Positions 1 through 7,633 of a stretch of 64,000 nt of DNA are shown here, one piece after another (position 1 is the stretch's first letter; every line of letters begins with the position of its first letter). Under the pieces are notes generated by a model, which saw only the letters and a list, made by a program, of their open reading frames with translations, was not told where the DNA came from and made no database searches. The stretch lies in assembly GCF_008386495.1 (NCBI RefSeq), contig NZ_VTHJ01000009.1, positions 62,001 through 126,000 on the forward strand, written 5' to 3'. This DNA comes from Streptomyces tailanensis (GTDB lineage Bacteria > Actinomycetota > Actinomycetes > Streptomycetales > Streptomycetaceae). The position numbers and the translations under genes are program-made.

Positions 1-731
1 AGGACGTCGAGGCGGGCCACCACCGGGGCGGAGGCCAGCGCCGTGCAGATGTCGTCCTGCATCTCGCTGTTGCGCAACGCCAGATGCTTGAGGGCCGGCA
101 GACGGGTGCCCGCCAGGATCGGGGCCAGATCGGCCACCTCGGCGTCACCGCCGTACTCGTCGGTGCCCAGCCACAGGTCCAGGTGGACGAGGGCCGGCAG
201 ATCACAGGCCGCCACACCGCGCACCGCCCCGGCGGGCATGCCGCCGGTCTCGACCGTCAGCTTCCGCAGCCGCTCGTGGCGCAGCGCCGGGAAGCCGAGC
301 CCGCCGCCGCCGCGCACACCGAACTCCTCCAGCTCCGTGAAGGCGTTCAGCAGCGGGCTCACGTCGCCCTGGTTGATCCAGGAGATCTCGCACTCCTCCA
401 TCACGATGTCACCGAGGAACAGCCCGCGCAGCGCGGGCAGCCGGTCCTTAGCCGCAACCAGCGCCTCGATCACCGGCTCGGGACCGCTGTCGTACGCGTC
501 GCTCCAGGCACCCACCACCAGCGCCCGCACCTTCGTGGTGTCGACGGAGGCGAGGAACCGGGCGAACGCCTCCTCCCACGCCTCGTCGCTCTCGTACGAC
601 GCCACGCCGACGCGCCACGCCACCGACTCGGGAGCCGGCAGGTGCGCGGCGCCCTCCGGCCCCTTCACGGAGGTGGGGAAAACAGAGACCGGCAGGTCGT
701 GGAACTCCTCCAGATGGCTCCCGATGGTCAT
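1..731 (-). CDS. STM4015-like leucine-rich repeat protein, 3' end outside window
   Basis: The reading frame opens at an ATG whose complement is at 729-731 (MTIGSHLEEF...) and stays open to base 1, so about 243 codons of the N-terminal part are present and the C-terminus lies outside. The product has regularly spaced leucines (for example LPALRGLFLGD, LPALVHLDLWLG, LPALKHLALRNS), the pattern of leucine-rich repeats. It matches my memory of the STM4015 family common in Streptomyces. No signal peptide is visible, so a cytoplasmic scaffold or binding role is likely, but its partner is unknown. It is divergent from the small gene at 969. The 237-bp gap between them would hold both promoters. Confidence in the gene is high, in the family name moderate. 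Confidence 0.8.
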   Translation of the reverse strand, partial: MTIGSHLEEFHDLPVSVFPTSVKGPEGAAHLPAPESVAWRVGVASYESDEAWEEAFARFLASVDTTKVRALVVGAWSDAYDSGPEPVIEALVAAKDRLPALRGLFLGDIVMEECEISWINQGDVSPLLNAFTELEEFGVRGGGGLGFPALRHERLRKLTVETGGMPAGAVRGVAACDLPALVHLDLWLGTDEYGGDAEVADLAPILAGTRLPALKHLALRNSEMQDDICTALASAPVVARLDV

Positions 732-968
732 GTACGCCCCGCCCCTTCGTTCCCTGTCCCTGTGCCGGCCCCGAGCCCGTGCCCGTACCCGCCCGTCGAA
801 CCCGGAACGCACACAGCGCCGCCGGGTAGGGGAGTTCTACCAAGTCCCACTGACAACGCGATCGGCGGACCCCTCTTCCTGTGGACGGCCACCGCGTGCG
901 GGCCATTGTCAGTGCCTGCCTCTACGGTCGTTTCGTGGCACAGCGAGTGCCCGACGGGAGGGAGACCC

Positions 969-1295
969 ATGTACCGGCAAGGAGACGTTCTCATCGTGCC
1001 GCTGGCCGAGAGAGCCGTGCCCCACACCGCAGTTGACGCCACGTCGGAACCGCGCGACCGCCGCGGTCGACTCGTCCTCGCCCTCGGCGAGGTCACCGGG
1101 CACGCACACGCCGTGGTCGGCCCGGGCCGGCTGATCCGTGAGACGGACGCCTTCGGACCGATGCTGCTGCACGTGCCGGAGGGCGCCCGTGTCGTCCACG
1201 AGGAGCACGCGGCCATCTCCCTGCCAAAGGGCTGGTACCGGGTCATACGCCAGCGCGAGTACGTACCCGGCTCGGTCCGGATCGTCGCGGACTGA
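969..1295 (+). CDS. Small conserved protein with RQGDVL motif
   Basis: A 108-residue protein starts at the ATG after a good ribosome binding site (GGGAGGGAG, about 955-965). The N-terminus MYRQGDVLIVPL and the central GEVTGHAHAV resemble a family of small proteins found in actinobacteria and phages whose function is not known to me. There is no signal peptide or membrane segment. It is followed after 47 bases by the DUF6745-like gene on the same strand, and both face away from the STM4015-like gene, so the three probably form one functional neighbourhood. An earlier in-frame start gives a much longer, improbable N-terminus and was not used. Confidence 0.75.
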   Translation: MYRQGDVLIVPLAERAVPHTAVDATSEPRDRRGRLVLALGEVTGHAHAVVGPGRLIRETDAFGPMLLHVPEGARVVHEEHAAISLPKGWYRVIRQREYVPGSVRIVAD

Positions 1296-1342
1296 GCCCG
1301 CGGCGGACATCAGGCACAGGACGGCAGACGAGGAGGAACGGC

Positions 1343-2368
1343 GTGACGGAACAGATGAGTTGGCGAGCGGTGGCGGCCGCCACGGGACCGGGCGACCGGG
1401 CACGGGCCGAGGCGGGTGTGCGTGTCGCCTACCGGCGGGCGGGGCTGCGGGAGCCCGAGAGGATCGTGTGGGCCCGCTCACCGCTGGAGGCGGTACGCCT
1501 GCTGTCGGGCGTGCCGGCGGAGGACGGCGAGTCCCTGCCGCCGACCGGGGCGAGCGTCCGTGACGCGGTCCGCAACAGACCTGTCGCCGCCGAACGTGCC
1601 CTACTGCACAGCCGCTTGGGCCCCATGGGCTGGAGCGACCACTGGAGGACGGCCGGCGCCGACCTGTGGGAGACGACCCGCCCGCTCGTCGACCGCGTCC
1701 GCACCGGCATGGTCGAGGCCCTGGCTCCCGGCGACCGGAAGGAGGAGACCCGGATCCGGCTCCTGCTCCTGGACGCCGTCCTCGGCCAGCACGAGGCGGC
1801 TTGGCTCTCCGCCCTCGATACCGCCCCCGGTCTCGACGGCCTGACCGAGGTGGCCCGCACGGCGGGCTGGTGGTGGCCGTACGAGAACGTCGCGATCATC
1901 ACCGAACGGCCCACTCAGCTCCACCGCGACGAGGCCGGCCGCCTCGACCGCGGCGACGGCCCCGCGCTCGCCTACTCCGACGGCTTCGCCCTGCACGCCT
2001 GGCGCGGACTGCCCGTCCCCGGTGAGTTCCTCGACAGCCTCGACACGCTGACACCCGAGCAGATCCGGAACGAGGAGAATGCCGAACTGCGCCGCGTGAT
2101 GCTGGAGTACTACGGCTACGACCGCTATCTGGAGGAGTCCGGGGCGAAGCCCGTGCACCGCGACGAGACGGGCATCCTCTGGCGCATCACTCTGCCCGGC
2201 GACGAGGACGCGGTGATGGTGGAGGTCGTCAACTCCACCCCGGAGCCGGACGGCACGAGCCGCACGTACTGGCTCCGGGTGCCACCGACCACACGCACGG
2301 CCCGGGAGGGAGTGGCCTGGACATTCGGCCTGAGCGCGGAGGAGTACGACCCGCTGCGGCAGACCTGA
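1343..2368 (+). CDS. DUF6745-like protein of unknown function
   Basis: A 341-residue soluble protein starts at a GTG preceded by GAGGAGG (about 1331-1337). The centre has LHRDEAGRLDRGDGPALAYSDGF and later PVHRDETGILWRI, a repeated H-R-D-E-x-G element typical of proteins annotated as DUF6745 in Streptomyces. I recognise this from memory, not from a search. No catalytic motif or membrane segment stands out. It lies downstream of the RQGDVL-motif gene and ends 18 bases before the convergent YciO-type gene. Function cannot be assigned. Confidence 0.75.
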   Translation: MTEQMSWRAVAAATGPGDRARAEAGVRVAYRRAGLREPERIVWARSPLEAVRLLSGVPAEDGESLPPTGASVRDAVRNRPVAAERALLHSRLGPMGWSDHWRTAGADLWETTRPLVDRVRTGMVEALAPGDRKEETRIRLLLLDAVLGQHEAAWLSALDTAPGLDGLTEVARTAGWWWPYENVAIITERPTQLHRDEAGRLDRGDGPALAYSDGFALHAWRGLPVPGEFLDSLDTLTPEQIRNEENAELRRVMLEYYGYDRYLEESGAKPVHRDETGILWRITLPGDEDAVMVEVVNSTPEPDGTSRTYWLRVPPTTRTAREGVAWTFGLSAEEYDPLRQT

Positions 2369-2386
2369 GCCCACCGCGATGACGGG

Positions 2387-3007
2387 TCACTCGAACCGCG
2401 AGGTGTCGCCCGCGCCCTTGCGGATGATCTCGGCCTCACCGCTGGAGAAGTCGATGACGGTCGTCGGCTCGGTGCCGCAGTCCCCGGAGTCCACCACGGC
2501 GTCGACCTGGTGATCGAGCCGCTCCTTGATCTCCCAGCCCTGCGTCAACGGCTCCTCCTCGTCGGGCAGCAGCAGCGTGCTGGAGACAAGCGGCTCACCC
2601 AGTTCGGCGAGCAGGGCCTGGGCCACCCGGTGGTCGGGGATGCGCACTCCGACCGTCCGCTTCTTCGGGTGGAGCAGCTTGCGGGGCACCTCCCTGGTCG
2701 CGGGGAGGATGAAGGTGTAACTGCCGGGCGTCGACGCCTTGACGGCGCGGAACACGTCGTTGTCGACATGCACGAACTGGCCCAGCTGCGCGAAGTTCTC
2801 GCACACGAGGGTGAAGTGGTGACGGTCGTCGAGCTGCCGGATCGTGCGGATCCGCTCGATGCCGTCCCGGCTGCCCATCCGACACCCCAGCGCGAAACAG
2901 GAGTCCGTCGGATACACGATGAGCGCACCGTCCCGCACACTGTCGGCCACCTGCCCGATGGCACGAGGCTGAGGATTCTCGGGATGCACGTCGAAGTACT
3001 TGGCCAT
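2387..3007 (-). CDS. Sua5/YciO/YrdC family protein (YciO type)
   Basis: A 206-residue protein of the fold that binds ATP, bicarbonate and threonine and, in TsaC/Sua5, makes threonylcarbamoyl-AMP for tRNA t6A. Visible family elements are the N-terminal GALIVYPTDSCFALGCRM, the basic KKRTVGVRIPDH strand and the Ser-rich PLVSSTLLL segment. The length and the YPTDSCFALGC variant (instead of YPTDTVYGLG) fit the YciO branch, whose role in t6A synthesis is uncertain. The ATG at 3005-3007 is the natural start. It converges on the DUF6745-like gene with only 18 bases between. Family assignment is firm, exact substrate is not. Confidence 0.85.
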   Translation of the reverse strand: MAKYFDVHPENPQPRAIGQVADSVRDGALIVYPTDSCFALGCRMGSRDGIERIRTIRQLDDRHHFTLVCENFAQLGQFVHVDNDVFRAVKASTPGSYTFILPATREVPRKLLHPKKRTVGVRIPDHRVAQALLAELGEPLVSSTLLLPDEEEPLTQGWEIKERLDHQVDAVVDSGDCGTEPTTVIDFSSGEAEIIRKGAGDTSRFE

Positions 3008-3070
3008 CTGCCGAGCTTATTCCGTCAAGCGCGGCTGACGGCGCTTGCTACTGCCGCCCGGCCGCAGATC

Positions 3071-3123
3071 TTTTGGGGGCGCGGGGAACTGCGCGACCAG
3101 CCACGGCAAACCCGCAGCCGGAC
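3071..3123. repeat. Common Streptomyces intergenic repeat (GGGGCGCGGGGAACTGCGCG type)
   Basis: The stretch begins TTTTGGGGGCGCGGGGAAC and continues TGCGCGACCAGCCACGGCAAACCCGCAGCC. I recognise this as a short element found in many Streptomyces intergenic regions. Its core GCGC...GCGC arms can form a hairpin. Here it sits between the start of the YciO-type gene and the end of the fprA-like gene, both on the minus strand, so it could shape the end of the fprA transcript. Its function is unknown. Confidence 0.6.
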
Positions 3124-3162
3124 AACATCCCGCAGTCCCCCACCCTGCCCCAAGCGGAGCGT

Positions 3163-4527
3163 TTACGCGCCGCTCTCCCGCAGCATGTCCTCACGCTCAA
3201 CGATCTTCACGCGCTCCCGGCCCTGCGGCTCACCCAGCGCCTTCTCGGCGGCGTCGAGCTTGTACCAGCCCTCCCACGTCGTGAAGCGCACGTTCCGCTC
3301 CGCGAAGAACGCCTCCACGGCCTCGGGGGCGGGGGCGCTGGGCTCATGCAGCCGGCCGTTCGCGAAGTCGTCCAGCAGGTTGGAGACCGTCTCGTTGGCG
3401 TCGCCCTTGGTGTGGCCGATGAGGCCCACAGGGCCGCGCCGGATCCAGCCGGTGACGTACATCGACTGCAGGTGCGCGCCGGTCTCCTCGATGACCCGGC
3501 CGCCCTCGTCCGGCACGGTGCCCGACTCGACGTCCCAGGGCAGCTTGGGCAGCTTGTCCGAGAGGTAGCCGACCGCACGGTAGATCCCGGTGACGTCCCA
3601 GTCCTTGAACTCGCCGGTGCCCTTGACGTTGCCGGTGCCGTCGAGGGCGGTGCGCTCGGTGCGCAGGCCGACGACCTTGCCGTCCTCGCCGAGGATCTCG
3701 GTGGGCGATTCGAAGAAGTGCAGGAACAGCTTGTGCGGGCGGTCGCCGATGTCGCGGATCGCCCAGTTCTCCAGGGTCTTGGCGACCATGTCGGCCTGCT
3801 TGTTGCCGCGCCGGGTCGCGATCGAGCCTTCGTCGTAGTCGATGTCCTCGGGGTCGACGATGACCTCGATGTTGGGGGAGTGGTCCAGCTCCCGCAGCTC
3901 CATTGGGCTGAACTTCGCCTGCGCCGGGCCACGGCGGCCGAAGACGTGGACCTCCAGGGCCTTGTTGGCCTTGAGACCGTCGTAGACGTTCGCCGGGATC
4001 TCGGTCGGCAGCAGCTCGTCGGCGGTCTTGGCGAGGATGCGGGCCACGTCGAGGGCGACGTTGCCGACACCGAGGACGGCGACCTTCTCCGCCTCCAGCG
4101 GCCAGGTGCGCGGGACGTCCGGGTGGCCGTCGTACCAGGACACGAAGTCGGCCGCGCCGTACGAGCCGTCGAGGTCGATGCCGGGGATGTCGAGTGCGCG
4201 GTCGGCCGTGGCGCCCGTGGAGAAGATCACGGCGTCGTAGAACGCGCGCAGGTCGTCCAGGTTGATGTCCGTCGGGTAGTCGACGTTGCCGAAGAGACGG
4301 ATCTGCGGCTTGTCGAGCACCTGGTGCAGGGCCGTGATGATGCCCTTGATGCGGGGGTGGTCGGGGGCCACGCCGTAACGGATCAGTCCGAACGGGGCGG
4401 GCATCCGCTCGAAGAGGTCGATGGACACTCCGGGCTCGGTGGCCACGTCGGACTTCAGCAGCGCGTCGGCGGCGTAGATCCCGGCGGGTCCGGCACCGAC
4501 AATGGCTACCCGCAGAGGGCGGGGCAT
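3163..4527 (-). CDS. fprA: Ferredoxin/flavodoxin-NADP(+) reductase, FprA/adrenodoxin-reductase type
   Basis: A 454-residue FAD enzyme that would pass electrons from NADPH to ferredoxins serving P450s or other oxidases. The N-terminus has the FAD dinucleotide fold GAGPAGIYAAD (residues about 10-20), followed by LFERMPAPFGLIRYGVAPDHP, a hallmark of adrenodoxin-reductase-like enzymes. A second nucleotide motif, GVGNVALDVARIL, is the NADP site. The C-terminus has WIRRGPVGLIGHTKGDANET, also typical. The start MPRPLRVAIVGAG (ATG at 4525-4527) places the FAD motif at the usual distance and gives the usual family length; longer upstream starts add a non-conserved tail. A palindromic iron-box-like site lies 46-64 bases upstream. 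Confidence 0.93.
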   Translation of the reverse strand: MPRPLRVAIVGAGPAGIYAADALLKSDVATEPGVSIDLFERMPAPFGLIRYGVAPDHPRIKGIITALHQVLDKPQIRLFGNVDYPTDINLDDLRAFYDAVIFSTGATADRALDIPGIDLDGSYGAADFVSWYDGHPDVPRTWPLEAEKVAVLGVGNVALDVARILAKTADELLPTEIPANVYDGLKANKALEVHVFGRRGPAQAKFSPMELRELDHSPNIEVIVDPEDIDYDEGSIATRRGNKQADMVAKTLENWAIRDIGDRPHKLFLHFFESPTEILGEDGKVVGLRTERTALDGTGNVKGTGEFKDWDVTGIYRAVGYLSDKLPKLPWDVESGTVPDEGGRVIEETGAHLQSMYVTGWIRRGPVGLIGHTKGDANETVSNLLDDFANGRLHEPSAPAPEAVEAFFAERNVRFTTWEGWYKLDAAEKALGEPQGRERVKIVEREDMLRESGA

Positions 4528-4572
4528 GTTTTGGTTCCCTTCGAGTAGAGGCAAGCGACTCGACGGCAACCC

Positions 4573-4593
4573 TAAACTAAGGTAACCCTTACC
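4573..4593. promoter_or_regulatory. Possible iron-box-like operator upstream of fprA
   Basis: TAAGG (4578-4582) and CCTTA (4587-4591) form a perfect inverted repeat around TAAC. Read toward fprA this is GGTAAGGGTTACCTTAG, which resembles the TTAGGTTAGG-type sites of DmdR/IdeR iron regulators. An iron-regulated ferredoxin reductase would make sense, but the match is partial. Confidence 0.4.
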
Positions 4594-4734
4594 GGGTACG
4601 GGGGTCGGGTCTATGACCTCATAAAGCGATCTTATGCCATGCGAGCGCATGGGCGGACGGCGGGTGACGTGGGGAGGGGCGCGGCCCGGCCGTTCGAACG
4701 AGGCGGCGACGCGAGGGGTTTGCCGGGGCCGCGA

Positions 4735-4753
4735 ATGGCAACGCGGTTGCCAT
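4735..4753. promoter_or_regulatory. 19-bp palindrome overlapping the start codon of the next gene
   Basis: ATGGCAAC (4735-4742) and GTTGCCAT (4746-4753) are perfectly complementary around GCG. The second arm includes the A and T of the ATG at 4752. A repressor bound here would block initiation, and the RNA form would hide the start codon. The regulator is unknown; a central-CG palindrome of this size is compatible with a LacI-like or TetR-like dimer. Confidence 0.5.
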
Positions 4754-5135
4754 GATTCGAACGAACCAGGAACCCAACGAGAATTCCCCATCCGCCGGGA
4801 CGGCCGCGATCAAGGTGGATGACGCGGCGTCGGCCGCCGAGGCCGGCGCCGAACGCGCGGCCGACACGACCAAGCACGCGGCCGACACCATGAGCAGCGC
4901 GGTGCACAGCGCGGTCAAGGGCGTCGAGACCGGCCGCCAGGCGGTCGTCCAGGCCTCCGGCCAGGTCGCGGCCACCGCCCGGACGGCCATGACCGCCATC
5001 GCCCACCGCAAGCTCGTCGCGGCGGGCGCCGGCGCGGGCCTGACCGCGCTCACCGCTGCCTCCTACGCGGCCGGCCGCCGCGCCGAGCGCCATGTGCACG
5101 GCCCGCTCACCCGGCTCACCGGCGGACGCATCTGA
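4752..5135 (+). CDS. Small Ala-rich protein with hydrophobic C-terminal segment
   Basis: A 127-residue protein divergent from fprA. The middle (about residues 25-75) is a long Ala/Thr/Val-rich amphipathic stretch resembling phasin-like or LEA-like helices (AASAAEAGAERAADTTKHAA...). A weakly hydrophobic stretch, KLVAAGAGAGLTALTAASYAAG, precedes a basic tail that ends GGRI. No classical signal peptide is present. No strong ribosome binding site precedes the ATG because a 19-bp palindrome occupies that place; an internal ATG at 4890 is the alternative start. It ends 81 bases before the aldo/keto reductase gene, with a strong hairpin between. Function unknown. Confidence 0.65.
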   Translation: MIRTNQEPNENSPSAGTAAIKVDDAASAAEAGAERAADTTKHAADTMSSAVHSAVKGVETGRQAVVQASGQVAATARTAMTAIAHRKLVAAGAGAGLTALTAASYAAGRRAERHVHGPLTRLTGGRI

Positions 5136-5156
5136 CCCGCACGCGATGCGAAGGCC

Positions 5157-5195
5157 ACGCGTGGGAAGCCGCCCGACCGGCGGCTTCCCACGTGT
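5157..5195. terminator. Strong bidirectional hairpin terminator
   Basis: GTGGGAAGCCGCC (5161-5173) pairs perfectly with GGCGGCTTCCCAC (5179-5191) around a 5-base loop. The stem extends outward by four more pairs including one G-T. It lies between two convergent genes and probably ends both transcripts. Confidence 0.85.
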
Positions 5196-5216
5196 CCCGG
5201 AGGAAAGAGGGCGCCC

Positions 5217-6200
5217 CTACCAGCGGCCCTCCACCTGCTCCTTGATACGGCGGTCGTACAGATCCCGGATCGCCGTCAGGGTCTCGTCGGACAGGGCCGG
5301 AAGCGTGGCGGCGGCCGCGTTGGCCCGCGCCTGCTCGGGCGTACGGGCCCCGGGGATCACGGTCGTCACACCCGGCAGCTGGATGATCCAGCGCAGCGCC
5401 AGCTGAGCCGGGGTGAACCCCTCGGGGGCGAGCGCGGCGAACTCGACCGCGGCCTCGACACCCGTCTCGTAGTCGACGCCCGAGAAGGTCTCGCCCTGGT
5501 CGAAGGACTCACCGTGGCGGTTGTACGTGCGGTGGTCGTTCGCGGCGAACACCGTGTCCTTGGTGTACTTGCCCGACAGCAACCCGGAGGCCAGCGGCAC
5601 CCGGGCGATGATCGCGACGCCCGCCTTCTCGGCTGCCGGGAGCACGTCCAGCAGCGGCTTCATACGGAACGGGTTCAGAATGATCTGCACGCTCGCCACG
5701 TTCGGCCGGGCGATCGCCGTCAGCGCCTCGGCGCAGGTCTCCACGCTGACGCCGTACGCGGCGATGCGCTCCTCCTCGACGAGGGTGTCCAGGGCGTCGA
5801 ACACCTCGTCCGACGAATAGACCGGCGTGGGCGGGCAGTGCAGCTGGACCAGGTCGAGACGGTCGACGCCGAGGTTGCGGCGGGACCGGTCGTTCCAGGC
5901 GCGGAAGTTGTCGAGGACGTAGTTCTCGGGGATCTGGTCCACGCGACGGCCCATCTTCGTCGCGACGAACACATCGAGCTCGGGCCGGGTGCGCAGGAAC
6001 GTGGCGATGGTCTGCTCGCTGCGCCCGTCCCCGTACACGTCGGCCGTGTCGAAGAAGGTCACCCCCGACTCGGCCGCCGCCTCCAGCACCGCCAGGGCTT
6101 CCTTGTCGTCGACGTCTCCCCAGTCGGCGCCGAGCTGCCATGTGCCGAGACCGACGACGGATGCCTGGTGACCCGACCTACCGAATGCGCGTTCTTCCAT
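5217..6200 (-). CDS. Aldo/keto reductase
   Basis: A 327-residue NADPH-dependent aldo/keto reductase, a TIM-barrel enzyme reducing aldehydes or ketones. The catalytic tetrad is visible: Asp in FFDTADVYG with its Tyr, Lys in VATKMG and His in LVQLHCPP. The cofactor-binding end TTVIPGARTPEQARANAAA is also typical. The length matches the family. The ATG at 6198-6200 gives the standard start MEERAFGRSGHQASVVGLGTW. It stands alone between a hairpin terminator and the DUF1152 gene on the same strand (75-base gap). The substrate cannot be told from sequence. Confidence 0.92.
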   Translation of the reverse strand: MEERAFGRSGHQASVVGLGTWQLGADWGDVDDKEALAVLEAAAESGVTFFDTADVYGDGRSEQTIATFLRTRPELDVFVATKMGRRVDQIPENYVLDNFRAWNDRSRRNLGVDRLDLVQLHCPPTPVYSSDEVFDALDTLVEEERIAAYGVSVETCAEALTAIARPNVASVQIILNPFRMKPLLDVLPAAEKAGVAIIARVPLASGLLSGKYTKDTVFAANDHRTYNRHGESFDQGETFSGVDYETGVEAAVEFAALAPEGFTPAQLALRWIIQLPGVTTVIPGARTPEQARANAAAATLPALSDETLTAIRDLYDRRIKEQVEGRW

Positions 6201-6275
6201 GCGGTCAGTCTGTCACCTGTTCTCGCTGCGTGATCAGTGAGGGAAGGTGAACGGTCGGCGGGGGATCGAGGGTGA

Positions 6276-7241
6276 TCAGTGCGGGAAGGCGCGAGGTTGG
6301 CGCTGCCGGGGCAGTTCGTCCCGGAACTCGGCAATGATCGAGCTGATCTGCCGAGTGAGCGCGGTCTTCTCCAGCCGGTCGAGGTAGAGGTTGCGGCGGG
6401 CGAGGCCGACCGCGTCCACGCAGAAGTACAGCGCCATCAGCGGGTTGATGAACAACTCGCTGTCCCGGGTCCGCTCGGTGAATCGGACGTCACCGAAGTC
6501 CCCGCGTACGGCGGCCGCGACGGAACCGTTGACGATGCTCGGATGGTCCGGTGTGCACCGCTGGGCGTGGGCCACCGCGTCCAGGTACTGGGCGCCCTCG
6601 CGGCTGTCGCGCGGCAGCGAGAACGCGCCGAGATAGGCGCCGTCGCGGTCCAGCGCGGCCAGGTTCTCCAGGACCAGTGAGTGGTTGACCCCGTGGTAGG
6701 CGTCCACGCCGAAGCCGAGGCACGCCACCAGCCGGTGCGGGACCTCGTCCAGCCCGGCGACCGCGCCCAGACTGGCCATGTCCTCCTCCGGGGTGCCCAG
6801 CCCGTGCTCGTCTCCGCGCATCAGGATGTCCGTGCCGCCGTCCACCAGCACGATGGCGTCGATCCCACCGAGGTGGTGCAGGAGCGCGCGGTAGGCGTCC
6901 CTGAGCGGTGCGACTCCCGTACGGGAGAGGGCGTACACCGTGGAGGGCAGCCGGTGCAGGTGGAGCCACTGGGCGAGGGTGCGCTCGGGGAAGTAGTCGC
7001 CCCGGGCCGTGGTGTCCGGGCCGACGGCCGCGACGTCCTGCTCCAGCCACACGTTCAGGTCCAGGCCGTACAGATCGGCGAAGGAGAGATTGGCGAGGTG
7101 GACCTGCTTGCCCGCCGAGCGCAGGGCGAGGGCCAGCGGAAGGCCGGCGTAGACGTCGAAACCGCCACCGGCGCCGGCGACGAGTATCCGCTGTGCGTCG
7201 ACAAGTCGCGTGAAGAGGCCGGGCTGTTGGAGGGAGAACAC
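6276..7241 (-). CDS. DUF1152 domain protein
   Basis: A 321-residue protein with a glycine-rich N-terminal nucleotide-binding-like loop, RILVAGAGGGFDVYAGLPLALAL (about residues 18-40), and the acidic VDGGTDILMRGDEHGLGTPEED segment. Both are characteristic of DUF1152 proteins, which have a Rossmann-like appearance and no established activity. It starts at a GTG (7239-7241), with a weak ribosome binding site. It is divergent from the fatty acyl-AMP ligase gene, and the 392-base space between carries the control signals. Nothing links it to the biosynthetic cluster except position. Confidence 0.85.
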   Translation of the reverse strand: MFSLQQPGLFTRLVDAQRILVAGAGGGFDVYAGLPLALALRSAGKQVHLANLSFADLYGLDLNVWLEQDVAAVGPDTTARGDYFPERTLAQWLHLHRLPSTVYALSRTGVAPLRDAYRALLHHLGGIDAIVLVDGGTDILMRGDEHGLGTPEEDMASLGAVAGLDEVPHRLVACLGFGVDAYHGVNHSLVLENLAALDRDGAYLGAFSLPRDSREGAQYLDAVAHAQRCTPDHPSIVNGSVAAAVRGDFGDVRFTERTRDSELFINPLMALYFCVDAVGLARRNLYLDRLEKTALTRQISSIIAEFRDELPRQRQPRAFPH

Positions 7242-7633
7242 CAGGAGAAGCTAGCAGGGGCGGCGGGACCCCTCAGCGGGATCGGGGCCGGGCATTTTCC
7301 CGCAACTCACCGGTCAGTAGCGGGAGTTCTCTCGAAAGCTGCAAACATTGACGGAAAGCATTCGTAAATGATCACGAGTTCCCTCGTTTGGTTAAACTCT
7401 GGCCGCGAAGGTGAAGGCCGCTCCAGTTTCCCCTGTGTTAAGTCTTGTTGGCCCGGTGTTCGTTCGCCGGGCAGAGGGCGACTGGCTTGCTATGGTCCTC
7501 TTACTCGTGAGTAGCAAGTCGTACTGGAGTCCTGAGGGGCGGGTGGGCACGCAGCCCCGCTACCTCGGGCGAGCGGTCGAGGCCTCGAACTTCACTCCCA
7601 GGCCCGCCTATTCAGACAGGTGAGACACGTCAC
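7242..7633. promoter_or_regulatory. Divergent control region upstream of the biosynthetic cluster, with nested inverted repeats
   Basis: I see no convincing gene in this stretch. TACTC-GT-GAGTA (7502-7513) is an inverted repeat of the kind bound by TetR-family dimers. It lies inside a wider pair, CTTGCTA (7486-7492) and TAGCAAG (7512-7518). A TATGGT at 7491-7496 could be a -10 element overlapped by these repeats. The ligase ribosome binding site AGGTGAG is at 7618-7624. The upstream half (7260-7400) is more A/T-rich and may hold the DUF1152 promoter. Confidence 0.45.

Noticed and set aside
84..1295. A long plus-strand frame through the left flank
   Set aside because: Only its last 108 codons match a conserved protein with a good ribosome binding site (start 969). 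The upstream part is antisense to the STM4015-like gene.
3073..4548. A 491-codon plus-strand frame opposite fprA
   Set aside because: It is the shadow of the fprA reading frame; its predicted protein is Val/Gly/Asp-rich without any motif, while the other strand has clear FAD and NADP motifs.
7411..7623. A 70-codon frame just upstream of the FAAL gene
   Set aside because: No ribosome binding site, no conserved pattern, and it overlaps the palindromic control region.
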